Below, one piece after another: positions 1 to 9,764 of a stretch of 15,198 nucleotides of DNA. The DNA lies in contig NW_003151262.1 in assembly GCF_000003605.2 (NCBI RefSeq), positions 277,014-292,211 of the forward strand. Direction: 5' to 3'. Source of the DNA: Saccoglossus kowalevskii. Lineage: Eukaryota > Hemichordata > Enteropneusta > Harrimaniidae. Position 1 is the first letter of the stretch. The number at the start of each line of letters is the position of its first letter. The notes beneath the pieces are model-generated. The model did not search any database. It was not told where the DNA came from and saw nothing but the letters and a program-made list of their open reading frames with translations. Position numbers and translations under genes: made by a program.

Positions 1-2228
1 CAATGTTTTCCTGGGAGGGGGGAGCAATTCCCCACTCACGGGACATGACATTACCCACAAATGTGGCCCAGAAGCTGATGTAAACATTTTATCAATACTG
101 GAACACTGATGCGTTGTCTAAGTCCCCACTCTATTTTGTGGTGCATAATCTCTTAATTGAAAATGATTAAAAAATATTTATAAAGAATACATTGCTCTTT
201 AATGAATTTTGTATATGGACACTTCCCAAATTTTCAAGATAAACAGCATATTGCTTGATAATTCAAAACAAATATTGCAACAGCTAAACAGGTACAGGCA
301 CTGAGCTATTCATATCTTGTATACCACCTACCACCCATTTTCAGTGTGAATTGGCATGATTGCTTCCCGAATCTGATGGACTGCAGAATACACATTCTAA
401 CATGATTTGTAAATTCACTAGTTTTTATTACCTGAATTTTTGAAATGTATATAGTATAATCATGGAAAATTAAAATGGTTCCACATCAATTAATAAAGGA
501 ACTTTAGTACAGCTCATAATGGAGAAATTCACTCTGACACAAACCCAGTTCAATATCAGTTTTAAATTTGTTCCGGGGGATATGACATGGCATGACATGT
601 CATGTTTTGTATTTACTTATTATTAGGCAAACAAAAATGAAGTAATAGAATTGGTGATCCATATAAATGGGTGAAGTCACGAATTCTATGTGAACTCGTT
701 TTCATAAAACGACGCAATAACAAAAAACGTGCAGCCCCCTCTAATCTACAAGCATCCACACAAATTATCAATTTTCACAATTAAAACAAATTCATCCTGA
801 CCACTTTAAGCGAGATACCAAATTTTATGTATTAGGTGTAATTATAACATTTTTAATTATGAATGAAAATAATTGTGACAAATATTGGTTATAATAAAAT
901 GTAACACTAATAAAAATAAATGCATGCAATGACAGGCATAATGCATGCAATCAAAATAAAGTTATAAACCTTGAAAAAGACAACTTCTGTCAAGTCGAAT
1001 GTTTAACCCTCGAACATATTGAGCACAAACTGGACAAAATAACGTTGATGTCATAATATAACCTTATTACAAAATGATAAGCTGTGTCTGAAATGGCATT
1101 CAATGCGATTGCAGTCTACCAGAAATTGCTGGCCATGGTAGTAAAATTATGAAATCATTATGTTAAACAAACGAGGTAGCAAATTCTGTTCTTGTATCAC
1201 TATATGCATATACCGTAGTAGGGACATTATTGCACAGAAGACATAAAATAACATTGACAATGACATGTTTTGTTACAATATTTACTACTGATTTTCAATT
1301 CATTATTCTGGTGTAAAACCAAGAAAAACTTCTTTACATTAGAGAAAGAATCACTCCAAAATGGGTTATGTAATTCAACTAGTCGAGATGGCGTGGTAGC
1401 TCCATACAACTTGTCATTCATACTGTGATAGCATAACGACATTGTCATGTATGATTTGACTTGTTTGACGTTGCATGCCCAGAGTGTAAACACTCAGATT
1501 TTTCAATAACAGTATACACTCTTGTGCGGATTGTTCTTGTTATAAGTATTCAGTTAACTCATCTGAGAAGAATCAAGAAGTGTATACCTGACATGAGTTT
1601 TAAAACGTGTCGTCGTGAGGGAATCACTAGGTGGACAGATGCGCAGAACATATATAGCATTTGCTTTCAAAACTATTGTACCTAGTTGATGCTGAAGGGA
1701 ACAATGTAATAATTTACGAAATATAAACGAAGATTGTATAGGCTAACATCTACTTATATTTTCATGAAACCTATGGGAAGTGTCGTTTTTGGAAGGCGAC
1801 GGTACTGGCATATGGCCTCTTTGAATACACATACATAAATACAACGGGGAAGGCATTGCATACGGCATACGATCGAATTTGTTTAATGTTGGTGGAGACC
1901 ACTGATAGGATGCTAATATACACGTTGCACAGAATCTGACTAATCTCTGTACGAATGCCACTGATTATACCAAGTGTACATACTATGGTACAGTGGTTGA
2001 TGTCTATATACATCGTTGCATAGTATTGCATTGTGTGTGATATTTCATGTTAAGAACGCAGTTCTAACTGACTGATTATACCATTTATTCAACCACGCAA
2101 TTTCAACGCAAAACTGCAACAAGAAATACAACAATACAATTAAATAAAATAAAGAAAATCAAAATTATATCGGATAACAAAACGTATCGGTCGAAATCGG
2201 TCTATATCGATATAATACTGGTAATACC
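1..2228. other. AT-rich non-coding stretch, no recognisable gene
   Basis: I see no conserved domain, no convincing exon and no WxxW-like segment on either strand. Open frames here are under 90 codons and have no recognisable composition. Small structures are a perfect 14-bp palindrome at 591-604 (CATGACATGTCATG) and two copies of ATGCATGCAAT near 920 and 940. The stretch lies 3' of the minus-strand WxxW gene and could hold its unseen terminal exon or 3' UTR, but nothing visible shows this. Confidence 0.5.
591..604. repeat. perfect 14-bp palindrome
   Basis: CATGACATGTCATG equals its own reverse complement. It is preceded by a partial extra copy (GACATGG), so it may be a short repeat of CATGA/TCATG rather than a protein site. 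No function can be assigned. Confidence 0.4.
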
Positions 2229-2417
2229 ATGGAAAGAGTTCCTTTTGTACACCCCATCCATAACCCCAATCCTACCCCTACCCTCCAGCACTCCCCATTT
2301 ATTTGTACATGCCCCTCCTAAGAACATCTATAGTTATCTAGTGGGGGCATATACAAATGAATTGGGTAACTGGGAGTGAGTGTTAGAGTTAGGGGGTACA
2401 GAAGGAACTCTTGCCCA
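2229..2417. mobile_element. foldback / MITE-like non-autonomous element
   Basis: Two long imperfect inverted arms face each other. The left arm starts AAGAGTTCCTTTTGTAC near 2234 and ends near 2318. The right arm runs from about 2343 to 2412 and its reverse complement starts AAGAGTTCCTTCTGTAC. Both arms continue through C-rich blocks and ATTTGTA(C/T)ATGCCCC, leaving only about 24 bp between them. The left arm is about 12 bp longer. There is no internal open frame, so the element would depend on another element's transposase. Weaker pairing extends outward to about 2229 and 2417, and I could not identify a clear target-site duplication. Long near-contiguous arms and small size fit a foldback element or MITE; a simple hairpin repeat is the alternative. 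Confidence 0.6.
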
Positions 2418-3040
2418 AAAGTGCATGCATACAACCTAACTACAATAAAGAATACGAATAGAACATGCTCTATGGCTGGCTACTATTTATACCGGCATAG
2501 AAAATACATGTGCATTTGACAAATGCGTCATGCAGTCTACCGATCGACGACTCGTAGAACAATAATATGGGTACAAATTACACTGTGAAACAAGTAACGA
2601 TGGCTCGGCATAATAGACAATACACTAGTTCTACTAACTTCAGTTCCCGAGTACATGGTAAAATATACAAATACGTGTAGTTTCGCCGCATGCACTACTC
2701 ACAAACATGCCGTCATGACGAATCTCACTGAAGTCTCATCGAAATCTAGTTAAAATCACGTCCGTACAAGATCACGCAAAACGACGCGAGAGTTGAGCGA
2801 GAGTTAGCTTAAAATAAATTTACATCTCGTTGACACGTTGTATAGAATCAAGGCCAATGCAAGGTATATTGTACTCGGCGTTCTGTCTACACCCATGTGT
2901 CTACGTGTGACTGTGAAGGCATTAAATGAGAACAATTTTACTCTGAGTTGACCATGCTAAGTGCGTCGCTGCCAATCAAGCCCTACCTGAATCGCGATGG
3001 TGAATGATCGAAAAACTGAAAAAAACGGTTATGTGACACT
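2418..3040. other. non-coding stretch, nothing recognised
   Basis: No domain, RNA gene or repeat could be recognised on either strand. It is somewhat richer in CG dinucleotides around 2690-2800 than the surrounding DNA, but I can draw no functional conclusion. Confidence 0.4.
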
Positions 3041-3101
3041 GCACACACGCAACCACACACATACCCCCACACATACACACACACGCACCCCCACAACCAC
3101 T
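3041..3101 (+). repeat. imperfect CA-rich microsatellite
   Basis: A run of (CA)n interrupted by CCCCC and GC steps, for example ACACATACACACACACGCA. It is typical of a decayed dinucleotide repeat. It lies in non-coding DNA. Confidence 0.75.
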
Positions 3102-3870
3102 TCAACTTTAAATCTTGTTAATCATTCCACATGAGATCCCACCAAATAACACTACATTTATATATGTGCACGTTTCTTTATTTGATTGCATTTATCGGTA
3201 CATATAATGTAACCAACGAGATAGCTGATTATGGAAAGTGCTATATAACGAAGAATATTATTTATGTATTTCATGCATTTCTTTTGTGTCGAATATATAG
3301 CCTGTTTCAAGTTTCCAGTGGCTGCTTTGCCATCAGTCTAATTCTTCCGTAGCTCTAAGTTGTGAATATAAACATAAAAGTAATTATTCTATATTCCGAA
3401 CTGCCAGCATTTGTACAATTTACCACAACTACATAAACAGCAAAATAGTTCACTTGCAAAGTATAAATTTTCATGAAATTTCTAGGAGCTCGTTTCATCT
3501 TTTCGAACGTCAATAGTATAAGAACATTTGGTATTGATGGCCACATAAATATGGTCGAGGAACTAGATTACTTTCCGGCGAATATATTCGATGGATGATC
3601 AAACGACAGTTAAAGCCCATGTGACTAAAATCGTACGACACTCAATTTAGATGAAATCTATGTTAATCAAACCCCGGGATTATTACTATGTTTCAATCGA
3701 TTCATAAGCAGATTAATTTCATTTAAATTGCGTAAAATGCTTACCTGATTTTTTTTAATTGCATGATCATGGTATATATTAAATTAAAGTTCGAATTGAT
3801 CAATGCAATCGACAATATCCATTAAACCCTTAAACGATAATTTATGTGTATGTCAATTATGTTGTTCTAC
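3102..3870. other. non-coding DNA downstream of the last visible WxxW exon
   Basis: This follows the 3871-4131 exon in the direction of transcription (minus strand). If that exon is spliced at its GTAGAA donor, this is intron. If it is not spliced, an in-frame TAA at 3857-3859 ends the protein and this is 3' UTR and flank. I found no further WxxW motif and no obvious AATAAA close behind the stop. Short open frames here look like chance. Confidence 0.4.
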
Positions 3871-4131
3871 CTGGGCAGCAGTATCTTGTTTTATAATCCA
3901 AACAGGTTTTATCCGGTTGATCAACTTTTCTACAAGCAAATCCGATGCTAGGGGAGTAATATAAGAATACTTCACCAGTAGCTAATGCTGGAGTACCACC
4001 CAGGGTCTGTGCTTCTATCGCAGAAGGAGTAGAACAGATTTTATCTTGGATGTGTACCGTAGTTTCCCAATCACCAGTACCGCTAGGATCATCTCTATCA
4101 AACCATTCAGTCCAATAACCATTGTAACACA
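3871..4131 (-). CDS. WxxW-domain exon 5 (last visible) of a multi-WxxW secreted protein
   Basis: This is one complete WxxW domain (Mucin2_WxxW family) in a single 261-nt exon, entered after a CACACAG acceptor (AG at 4132-4133) and left at a GTAGAA donor (3865-3870). Both junctions are phase 1: the final G of one exon joins two bases of the next. In domain numbering the WTEW motif is at residues 7-10 and GDWE at 20-23. Cysteines are at 2, 33, 67, 77, 85 and 86, with CLDYKTRYCC near the end. The family is known from gel-forming mucins and CILP, extracellular proteins in which the domain is disulfide-rich; the function of this protein is unknown. The donor is weaker than those of the other four exons, and unspliced reading stops four codons later, so this could be the terminal exon. 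It differs from its paralogues by GG and LAT around residues 45-52. Confidence 0.87.
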
Positions 4132-5131
4132 CTGTGTGTATAATTATTAGGTACTTGTTATTTAGTGAGAAAAATAAACGGATATTTATTTCTCAACCCA
4201 AATATCTCTAATAACAGACCATGAATGCATACATAGTCTGGGGAAGCAAGGAATTGCACATTCACAACACGAGTAATGAGTTTATGTGATTTGTTTCATT
4301 ATTATTAATTGTATTTACGAAGAAATAGATTTGTTATTTTGGTCACTGTGGGAGAGCTGTGAACACTGGAAAAACGTCTAAAGCATTAATTGACACAACT
4401 GATTAGAATGTTTCGATTACAATGAGAGTTTTTTTTTTTACAGATCACTGAAAGCTGGGATAAAACGTACGGAAATTACTATCGTACCGGGGGATGACAG
4501 AATGGGGGAAATTGTTTATGTTCGGCGGATATTTTAAAAAGTTTAAATGATACAAAACGTGCATTTAGTACCAAAAAATGAATGAATTTACTGTGATATC
4601 CTGCATGAACCTCACTAAAATATTGATTTACCTTATTTGTCATTACTTCAATCCCCACGTGCTCATGTTGGCGACGGCGATAACGAGTGGTCATGTTACA
4701 CTGTGACCCATACCGAATGAAGCTACAAGATTGTACCCACGAATTTCACATGAAATTGTTTGTTTTTTTCATTTTCAGATTTTAAATTAGTGGTATTTTA
4801 TCGAAACTTTATCAAATATTTTCAGCGGAAACCAAATCCGCGCGAAAAAGTTGTGCACAAGTTTTGTTTTACTTTCGCTAATTTAAAAAATATGGAGCGT
4901 GTCACTATTCACAACTGCATTTTATCCGTCTTTGTTGTAAATCAGATTGAACGACTTCCAATATTAGTCAATGTTTTTTCTAAAAATGCCTTTCTTCCCA
5001 CTGAATGTACAAGATATATACGAGTCGAATAATAATATTACTACTTTTCTATATGTATTCATTTTAGAGCTCTTTTCGTTTTGAGTTTGTTTTTGGTGTT
5101 TTATCAAACATCGATTTTCTTGTAATATTAC
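4132..5131 (-). other. intron between WxxW exons 4 and 5, duplicated with its exon
   Basis: This 1000-nt intron starts at GTAATATTAC (minus strand, left of 5132) and ends at CACACAG. From 4132 to about 4800 it aligns with the segment to the right of exon 5132-5392 (about 5393-6070). Shared blocks include a GCATACA...GAATTGCACA...TTTGTTTCATTATTA series and TTTCGATTACA. No coding sequence other than the flanking exons is seen. A poly-T run is at about 4430-4439. Confidence 0.7.
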
Positions 5132-5392
5132 CTGGGCAACAGTATCTTGTTTTATAGTCAAGACAGGTGTTATCTGGTTGGTCTGCCATTTTACATACAA
5201 ATCCTACGTCTGGAGAATATTCAGCAATAACTTCACCAGTAGTCAATGCTGGAATACCATCCAGGGTCTGTGCCTCAATCGCGGAAGGAGCAGGACAGAT
5301 GTTATGTTGGACGTGTACCGTATGTTCCCAATCGCCAGTGCCGCTAGGGTCATCTCTATCAAACCATTCGGTCCAATCACCATCATCACACT
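5132..5392 (-). CDS. WxxW-domain exon 4 of a multi-WxxW secreted protein
   Basis: A 261-nt phase 1-1 exon holding a full WxxW domain, bounded by a CACACAG acceptor (AG at 5393-5394) and a GTAATATTAC donor. I translated it by hand and it is open throughout, although the lack of an early ATG hides its first half from start-to-stop searches. It has WTEW at residues 7-10, GDWE at 20-23, six cysteines in the same spacing as the other 261-nt exons, and the CLDYKTRYCCPG ending. The middle differs from its paralogues (HTVHVQHNICPAP). It sits between exons 6607-6867 upstream and 3871-4131 downstream in the same transcript order, and shares a homologous intron flank with the latter. Its role is inferred only from the extracellular mucin/CILP domain family. 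Confidence 0.88.
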
Positions 5393-6606
5393 CTGTGTGT
5401 ATAATTATAAATTACTAGGGATGAATCCCCCAAGACACATTTATTTAGTGGGCAAATGGCATAGTTATTTATATCTAAATCAGAATATCTCGAATAATAG
5501 GCCATGAGAACAAATGCATACAAAGCTTGGCGGAAGAGGAATTGCACAATCACAACACAAGTAGTGGGTTTATGCGATTTGTTTCATTATTAGTTATTGC
5601 ATTTACTCTAAAATACATTTGTTATTTTGGTGCGCTGTGAGTTATAATGGGCATTGGAAAACTTTCAAAACTAGTTTTTTAACACAACTGATTAAGATGT
5701 TTCGATTACAGTGTGACGTTTCTACAGATTATTGGAGTTGTTTGTGGTACATGGTGACCCATGCCGTGGACTTCTTGTTTGTAATGCTATATGATAATGT
5801 TAGACCAACTAACACACAAAACCAAATGAAAATCATTATAAAATAACGCACTAATATTAATTCTTTCTGTAGTCGTTGACCTGAGAGACAAAAATTACCT
5901 TTACGATAAATATGCAAGGTTGATGAATAATAATTTTCAAGCAGGTTCGGATTGTACCATTGACGAAAGGGATGGCACGATTGTACCGATTTGAGCTACA
6001 TGATTTTACTAACAAATGTGACATACCCAATTTTTATTTTGCTTTTTCTAATTTTAAAATATGTGGTATTATTACATGATATATTGCCCGCCAAGTGGAT
6101 ATTGCATGGGTATATCGCATGAATGACATCATTGAAACTACTGCGCAACGATACTGTACATATCGAATTGTTCTTGCACAGGTGCTGCCCCGTTCACTAC
6201 CGTTTTCTGGGGTGCTTTCAAGGTTTTGAAGGAACTTTAGCCATCCGAAATAACCAGTGAACGTGCCAGAATAGATATTAAGTAAGATGCTCTGTTTTGA
6301 TGTTTAGGGTATTTAGACCAGACTTTTATTATCCCTTGTTTCGCGAACCCGCCGAATGAACAGGAACCGAAAATGAAATAAAAAATAAAATTTTATTTCA
6401 GCGTAATTTCTCGCGCCCGCCGACTTGTAAGCGCAAGAAAATTGCTAAAAAATACTATTTTGATTTTCATTTTTTTACCGCCCGCCGCATAAGAAATCCA
6501 AGTTGCATTTTCGTGGGAGTATCATGATCAAAGTATGCCCCCGCCTTCGGCTCTGGCAGGCAACAAATCTTGATATTACATACAATTGGTAATAAAATAT
6601 TATTAC
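5393..6606 (-). other. intron between WxxW exons 3 and 4
   Basis: This 1214-nt intron has donor GTAATAATAT next to 6607 and acceptor CACACAG next to 5392. Its right-hand portion (to about 6070 from the exon 4 side) is paralogous to the intron flank beside exon 3871-4131. The remainder holds the CCCGCC-core degenerate repeat. I see no other exon. Confidence 0.65.
6341..6545. repeat. degenerate ~66-bp repeat with CCCGCC cores
   Basis: CCCGCCG occurs at 6348-6354, 6416-6422 and 6481-6487, spaced 68 and 65 bp apart. Each copy is followed by a similar A-rich then T-rich stretch. A further GCCCGCC lies at 6086-6092. The GC-rich cores stand out in AT-rich surroundings. A hairpin-forming pair (TGAAATAAAA 6374-6383 and its complement 6391-6400) lies in the first copy. 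It looks like about three decayed copies of a short unit, possibly part of an interspersed element, but I cannot name the family. Confidence 0.4.
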
Positions 6607-6867
6607 CTGGACAGCAGTATCTTGTTTTATAGTCAAGACAGGTTTTATCTGGTTGGTCTGTCATTTTACAAACAAATCCTACGTCTGGAGAATATTCAGA
6701 AAAGATTTCACCAGTAGTCAATGCTGGAATACCGTCCAGGGTTTGTACTTGTATCGCGGAAGGAGCTGAACAAATTTTATTTTGGACGTGTTCCGTAGTT
6801 TCCCAATCACCGGTACCATCGGGGTTATCTCTGTCGAACCAGCCAGTCCATTTACCATAATTACACT
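6607..6867 (-). CDS. WxxW-domain exon 3 of a multi-WxxW secreted protein
   Basis: A 261-nt phase 1-1 exon encoding a complete WxxW domain. The acceptor is CACCCACAG (AG at 6868-6869) and the donor GTAATAATAT (GT at 6605-6606). The first motif is WTGW rather than the WTEW of the other four domains, which still fits W-x-x-W. GDWETT, the six-cysteine spacing (2, 33, 67, 77, 85, 86) and CLDYKTRYCCPG are all present. The open frame reads through both splice sites (about 6467-6919), but read-through would add unrelated residues in place of the junction shared by all five exons, so I prefer the splice boundaries. Its intron flank does not resemble those beside exons 1, 4 and 5. It lies after the largest intron, which carries the LINE relic. 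Confidence 0.88.
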
Positions 6868-7599
6868 CTGTGGGTGTACATGTATGATTAATCATTATAT
6901 AAAGCATGATTTTGTACATGTTTCAAGTTTGTTTTTTCAATGTATGATACATTCTGGCTGCACGAAGCACGTTTTATGCAGTATTCATCAGCTAAAAACA
7001 CAAGACATACTTTAGTAGTCAATTCGCACCGGGTATTATCAGTACGCTCTTTACTAAGGCGAGGTTCGCAAATATTAATCCTGCAAATGATTGTTTTTAG
7101 CTGCTGATTTTAACTATAGCGTATATGTTTCATTAAACGATGGGTGTCCATAGCTTTATTTGGCTATAATCGTTCCATTAAACATCAAGAAAATTCAACT
7201 CGTAGAGACATGTACGTATGTATGGGGATGTTGTGATTAATTTAAGCTTTGATACCAGTTTTTCAACATATACCACTTATTACATATTTGGCATACATGT
7301 ACCTATATAAAATATAGAAAACTCTTAATTCTACAGGATTGCCTTGGTATTTATCGGCCGTATGACAGTCTGGGGTGATAGAGGGCGTTTCTAATAGTTA
7401 TCACCACCACACATCTGCTCTGTAAATATAAGTAGCTAGTTCCAGAAGGTTAACTGCAAGTATACATAAACCAATGTGTGAGTCTTGTGACACAATTAGA
7501 GGCTTGAAAGTAAACGAGTGCAACTGTTAAGAAACAAATTCTCGTGAATAGTAAGAACGAAGACCCGCCAAATATATCGTCAATTGCAGCTGCACCTGT
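6868..7599 (-). other. intronic DNA between WxxW exons 2 and 3, 3' part
   Basis: This is the acceptor-side portion of the 2425-nt intron that separates exons 9293-9565 and 6607-6867. No domain, RNA gene or repeat was recognised. A short open frame at the right edge of exon 3 is only read-through. Confidence 0.5.
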
Positions 7600-8890
7600 A
7601 ATAAACAATTCTACATTTATTATATATACTGTATCTTAGAACAACGGTAATGATAAATTATTTCAGTCCGATCATTTATCCATTAAACCGTTAGTAGTTT
7701 CAACTTATTACATCAACATTTTATAGGGGAGAATTTAAGGTAATTGGAGTCTCTGAAATATGTGTAATTGATAATTAAAATTTATTCAGAATTCCGCTAT
7801 ACTCTTTTGAACAAAATTGTAGGAAATATGGAAAGGGGAGGTGTTGTGGCGTACACACATTCGTCGATTGACTATAATATTATTCACCACGAATTAAAGC
7901 TTGATAAAACTTCATTTAACAAAAAGATAGTGGTCGCTGGCATTATATATCAAAAAACTAATATTGATCTGAATACATTTGAAAGCAGGCATATGCGAGT
8001 GCCAACACAAACTTGAAAAGGTAAAATGTGTTCTATAAATTATTATATAACAGACAATTCAAATCTTTAGAGTATTCTTTACAGAATCAGACAAACTCGA
8101 ATTTACTCGTGTAACTAGCACAAGTAGCACCATTACTGACCACATTTATTCGAATATATCTGTGTTGTACTCAAGATGAAGTTATTACCATCAATATTTC
8201 ATTTTCCAATATATGCAATATTTCAAATATGTTCTCCCTGGTCGCTAGGCATAAAGGGAAAGTTTTTTGTAGAGAACTTTTCGATTTAGATAAATTTAAT
8301 GAACCTGTCATTCGATGATATGTATATGTGTGACGTATCTTCGCAATAAAGGGAAATATGTAACAAACATGTACCATGAAGTTCTAGAAACATCAAATTT
8401 AACGGTAAACGAGTTATAAAATCGCGGATTATGTCAGCAATAAAAAAGTCTATTAAAACAAAACAAAACAAAACATAAATTAAGTAAAAAAAATATTGTG
8501 TTATCAAAATATGACCAAACTGCGATTTAATACAGAGAATATAGGAATTTACTCACAACTCTTCTTAAAGAATATAAAAATGCTACTACGCAAAACAGTT
8601 CTCTAACTACCAGAGTGATTCAGGTGAAACATGGAGAATTATCAAAGACTTGATTGGTAATAAAAAGCTCCTAGTCCTAGAACAATCATTTAGGTCTTGA
8701 ACAGTTATTTTATAAATATTGATTCTAACCTAGCATCAAAAATTGACAAAACAACCTCCATGTGTAGTGATTATATATGTGGCCTCCATACGTATTCCTT
8801 TTTACTGTTTACAGCACAAAAAAGTGGCTATGCTATTAAAAATGAATCACTTGAACCATCAGACAATCTACAATTATTCAACTGATTATT
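7600..8890 (+). pseudogene. decayed LINE (CR1/Jockey-like) 5' half: endonuclease and linker
   Basis: These are the remains of a non-LTR retrotransposon open frame on the plus strand. Pieces in the expected order but in different frames are: FKVIGVSE at about 7734 (frame 3), RGGVVAYTHSSIDYN at about 7834 and KIVVAGIIYQKTNIDLNTF just after (frame 1), then TRVTSTSSTITDHIYSN at about 8105 (frame 2). After these come SGETWRIIKDLIGNKK at about 8620 (frame 1) and LNSYFINIDSNLASKI at about 8697 (frame 3). The first four match typical APE-type endonuclease signatures of invertebrate CR1/Jockey LINEs. The last two match the linker before the reverse transcriptase. Frameshifts and stops make it dead. 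No reverse-transcriptase core is visible before the AT-rich end. The 5' limit is uncertain: possible weak similarity begins near 7600. It lies antisense within a WxxW-gene intron. Confidence 0.72.
8455..8475 (+). repeat. (AAAAC)4 microsatellite
   Basis: Four perfect AAAAC units followed by A, inside the LINE relic between the endonuclease and linker motifs. It probably arose after insertion. Confidence 0.8.
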
Positions 8891-9292
8891 CCAAACTTGT
8901 TCACGGTTATCCGCCAGAGACTTGACAAATTTATCACATGTAAATCTTCACAAATAGAATTTTAATTAAAAGCGCTCATAATTACAATTAATGTTACTTT
9001 GTTTTCTGCAGGACTAGCCATTAAGCAATATCAGATCCCAATTACTCATCCTTTTTGTGGTGTAATTATTGTATTAACTCGAGTTTGAGTATTAAATAAA
9101 GCTATTATTAATAAATATATTTTGCATTGTTTTGTATTGTTTGTTACAAAAAACATTTGAAAATAAAGTTACACTAGGACCACGCATTATACAGCAATTG
9201 TATATTTCATTTTAAATCATGATTTCAATATTATTTTTACGTTGCTGTTTGCATTTTACCTTAAACTCGTTTGTAATTACACGTTATCTTAC
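8891..9292. other. AT-rich intronic tail next to exon 2
   Basis: No reverse-transcriptase motif could be found here. The segment includes ATTAAATAAAGC near 9090 and a T-rich run to about 9150 that could be the LINE's 3' UTR and tail. From about 9195 to 9292 it resembles the segment left of exon 9765-10037 (shared TATATTTCATTTT, TACGTTGCT and TTACCT blocks), marking the copied intron flank. Confidence 0.45.
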
Positions 9293-9565
9293 CTGGACAG
9301 CAGTATCTGACTTTATAGTCAAGACAGGTATTATCAGATTGAACGTTTTTTTCACAAACAAATCCCACAGTAGGTGAATATTGTGAGAATTTTTCACCAG
9401 TAGTCAAAGCTGGAATACCATCCAGGGTCTGCACTTGTATAGCAGAAGGGTCAGAACACATTGCATCTCCAAAATAACTTATGGCAAGTGATGTAGTTTC
9501 CCAATCGCCAGTAACGCTAGGGTTATCTCTATCTAACCATTCAGTCCAATAACCATCATTACACA
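9293..9565 (-). CDS. WxxW-domain exon 2 of a multi-WxxW secreted protein
   Basis: A 273-nt phase 1-1 exon with a complete WxxW domain. The acceptor AG is at 9566-9567 (CACACAG) and the donor is GTAAGATAAC. It begins V-C-N-D-G-Y with WTEW, has LDRDNP where the others have FDRD, and ends CLDYKVRYCCPG. It is four residues longer than exons 3-5, because SLAISYFGDAMC replaces the shorter VHIQDKIC-type segment before the second cysteine. The DQPD motif near the fourth cysteine is changed to VQSD. The 5' half is nearly identical to exon 1 while the 3' half is much more diverged. The intron to exon 1 is only 199 nt. The function is not known beyond the extracellular domain family. Confidence 0.88.
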
Positions 9566-9764
9566 CTGTGTGTATATAAATTTGAGTTAGTGGCTTTCTA
9601 ATTCTTGGGAAACTTTTTGTCACTAAGATAAGATGACATTATGACAAAGCCATATAAAGCATTTATATATTTCATTTTGACTATGAATTTGAATATTATT
9701 TCTGTACGTTGCTATGTGCAATTTACCTCTTAACTCATCTTGCAATCATGCAGTGTTGTCTTAC

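Noticed and set aside
1227-2031. Several 70-90 codon open frames on both strands
   Set aside because: No domain, no splice context and ordinary AT-rich composition; they overlap each other and look like chance.
4760-5032. 90-codon plus-strand open frame
   Set aside because: It lies antisense inside an intron of the WxxW gene, has no recognisable domain, and is no longer than expected by chance.
5167-5507. Plus-strand open frames of 83 and 109 codons over WxxW exon 4
   Set aside because: They are antisense shadows of the exon. The minus-strand translation has the conserved WxxW motifs, cysteine spacing and splice sites.
9061-9150. AATAAA-like string as a polyadenylation site of a plus-strand gene
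   Set aside because: No intact plus-strand gene precedes it. At most it is the 3' end of the decayed LINE.
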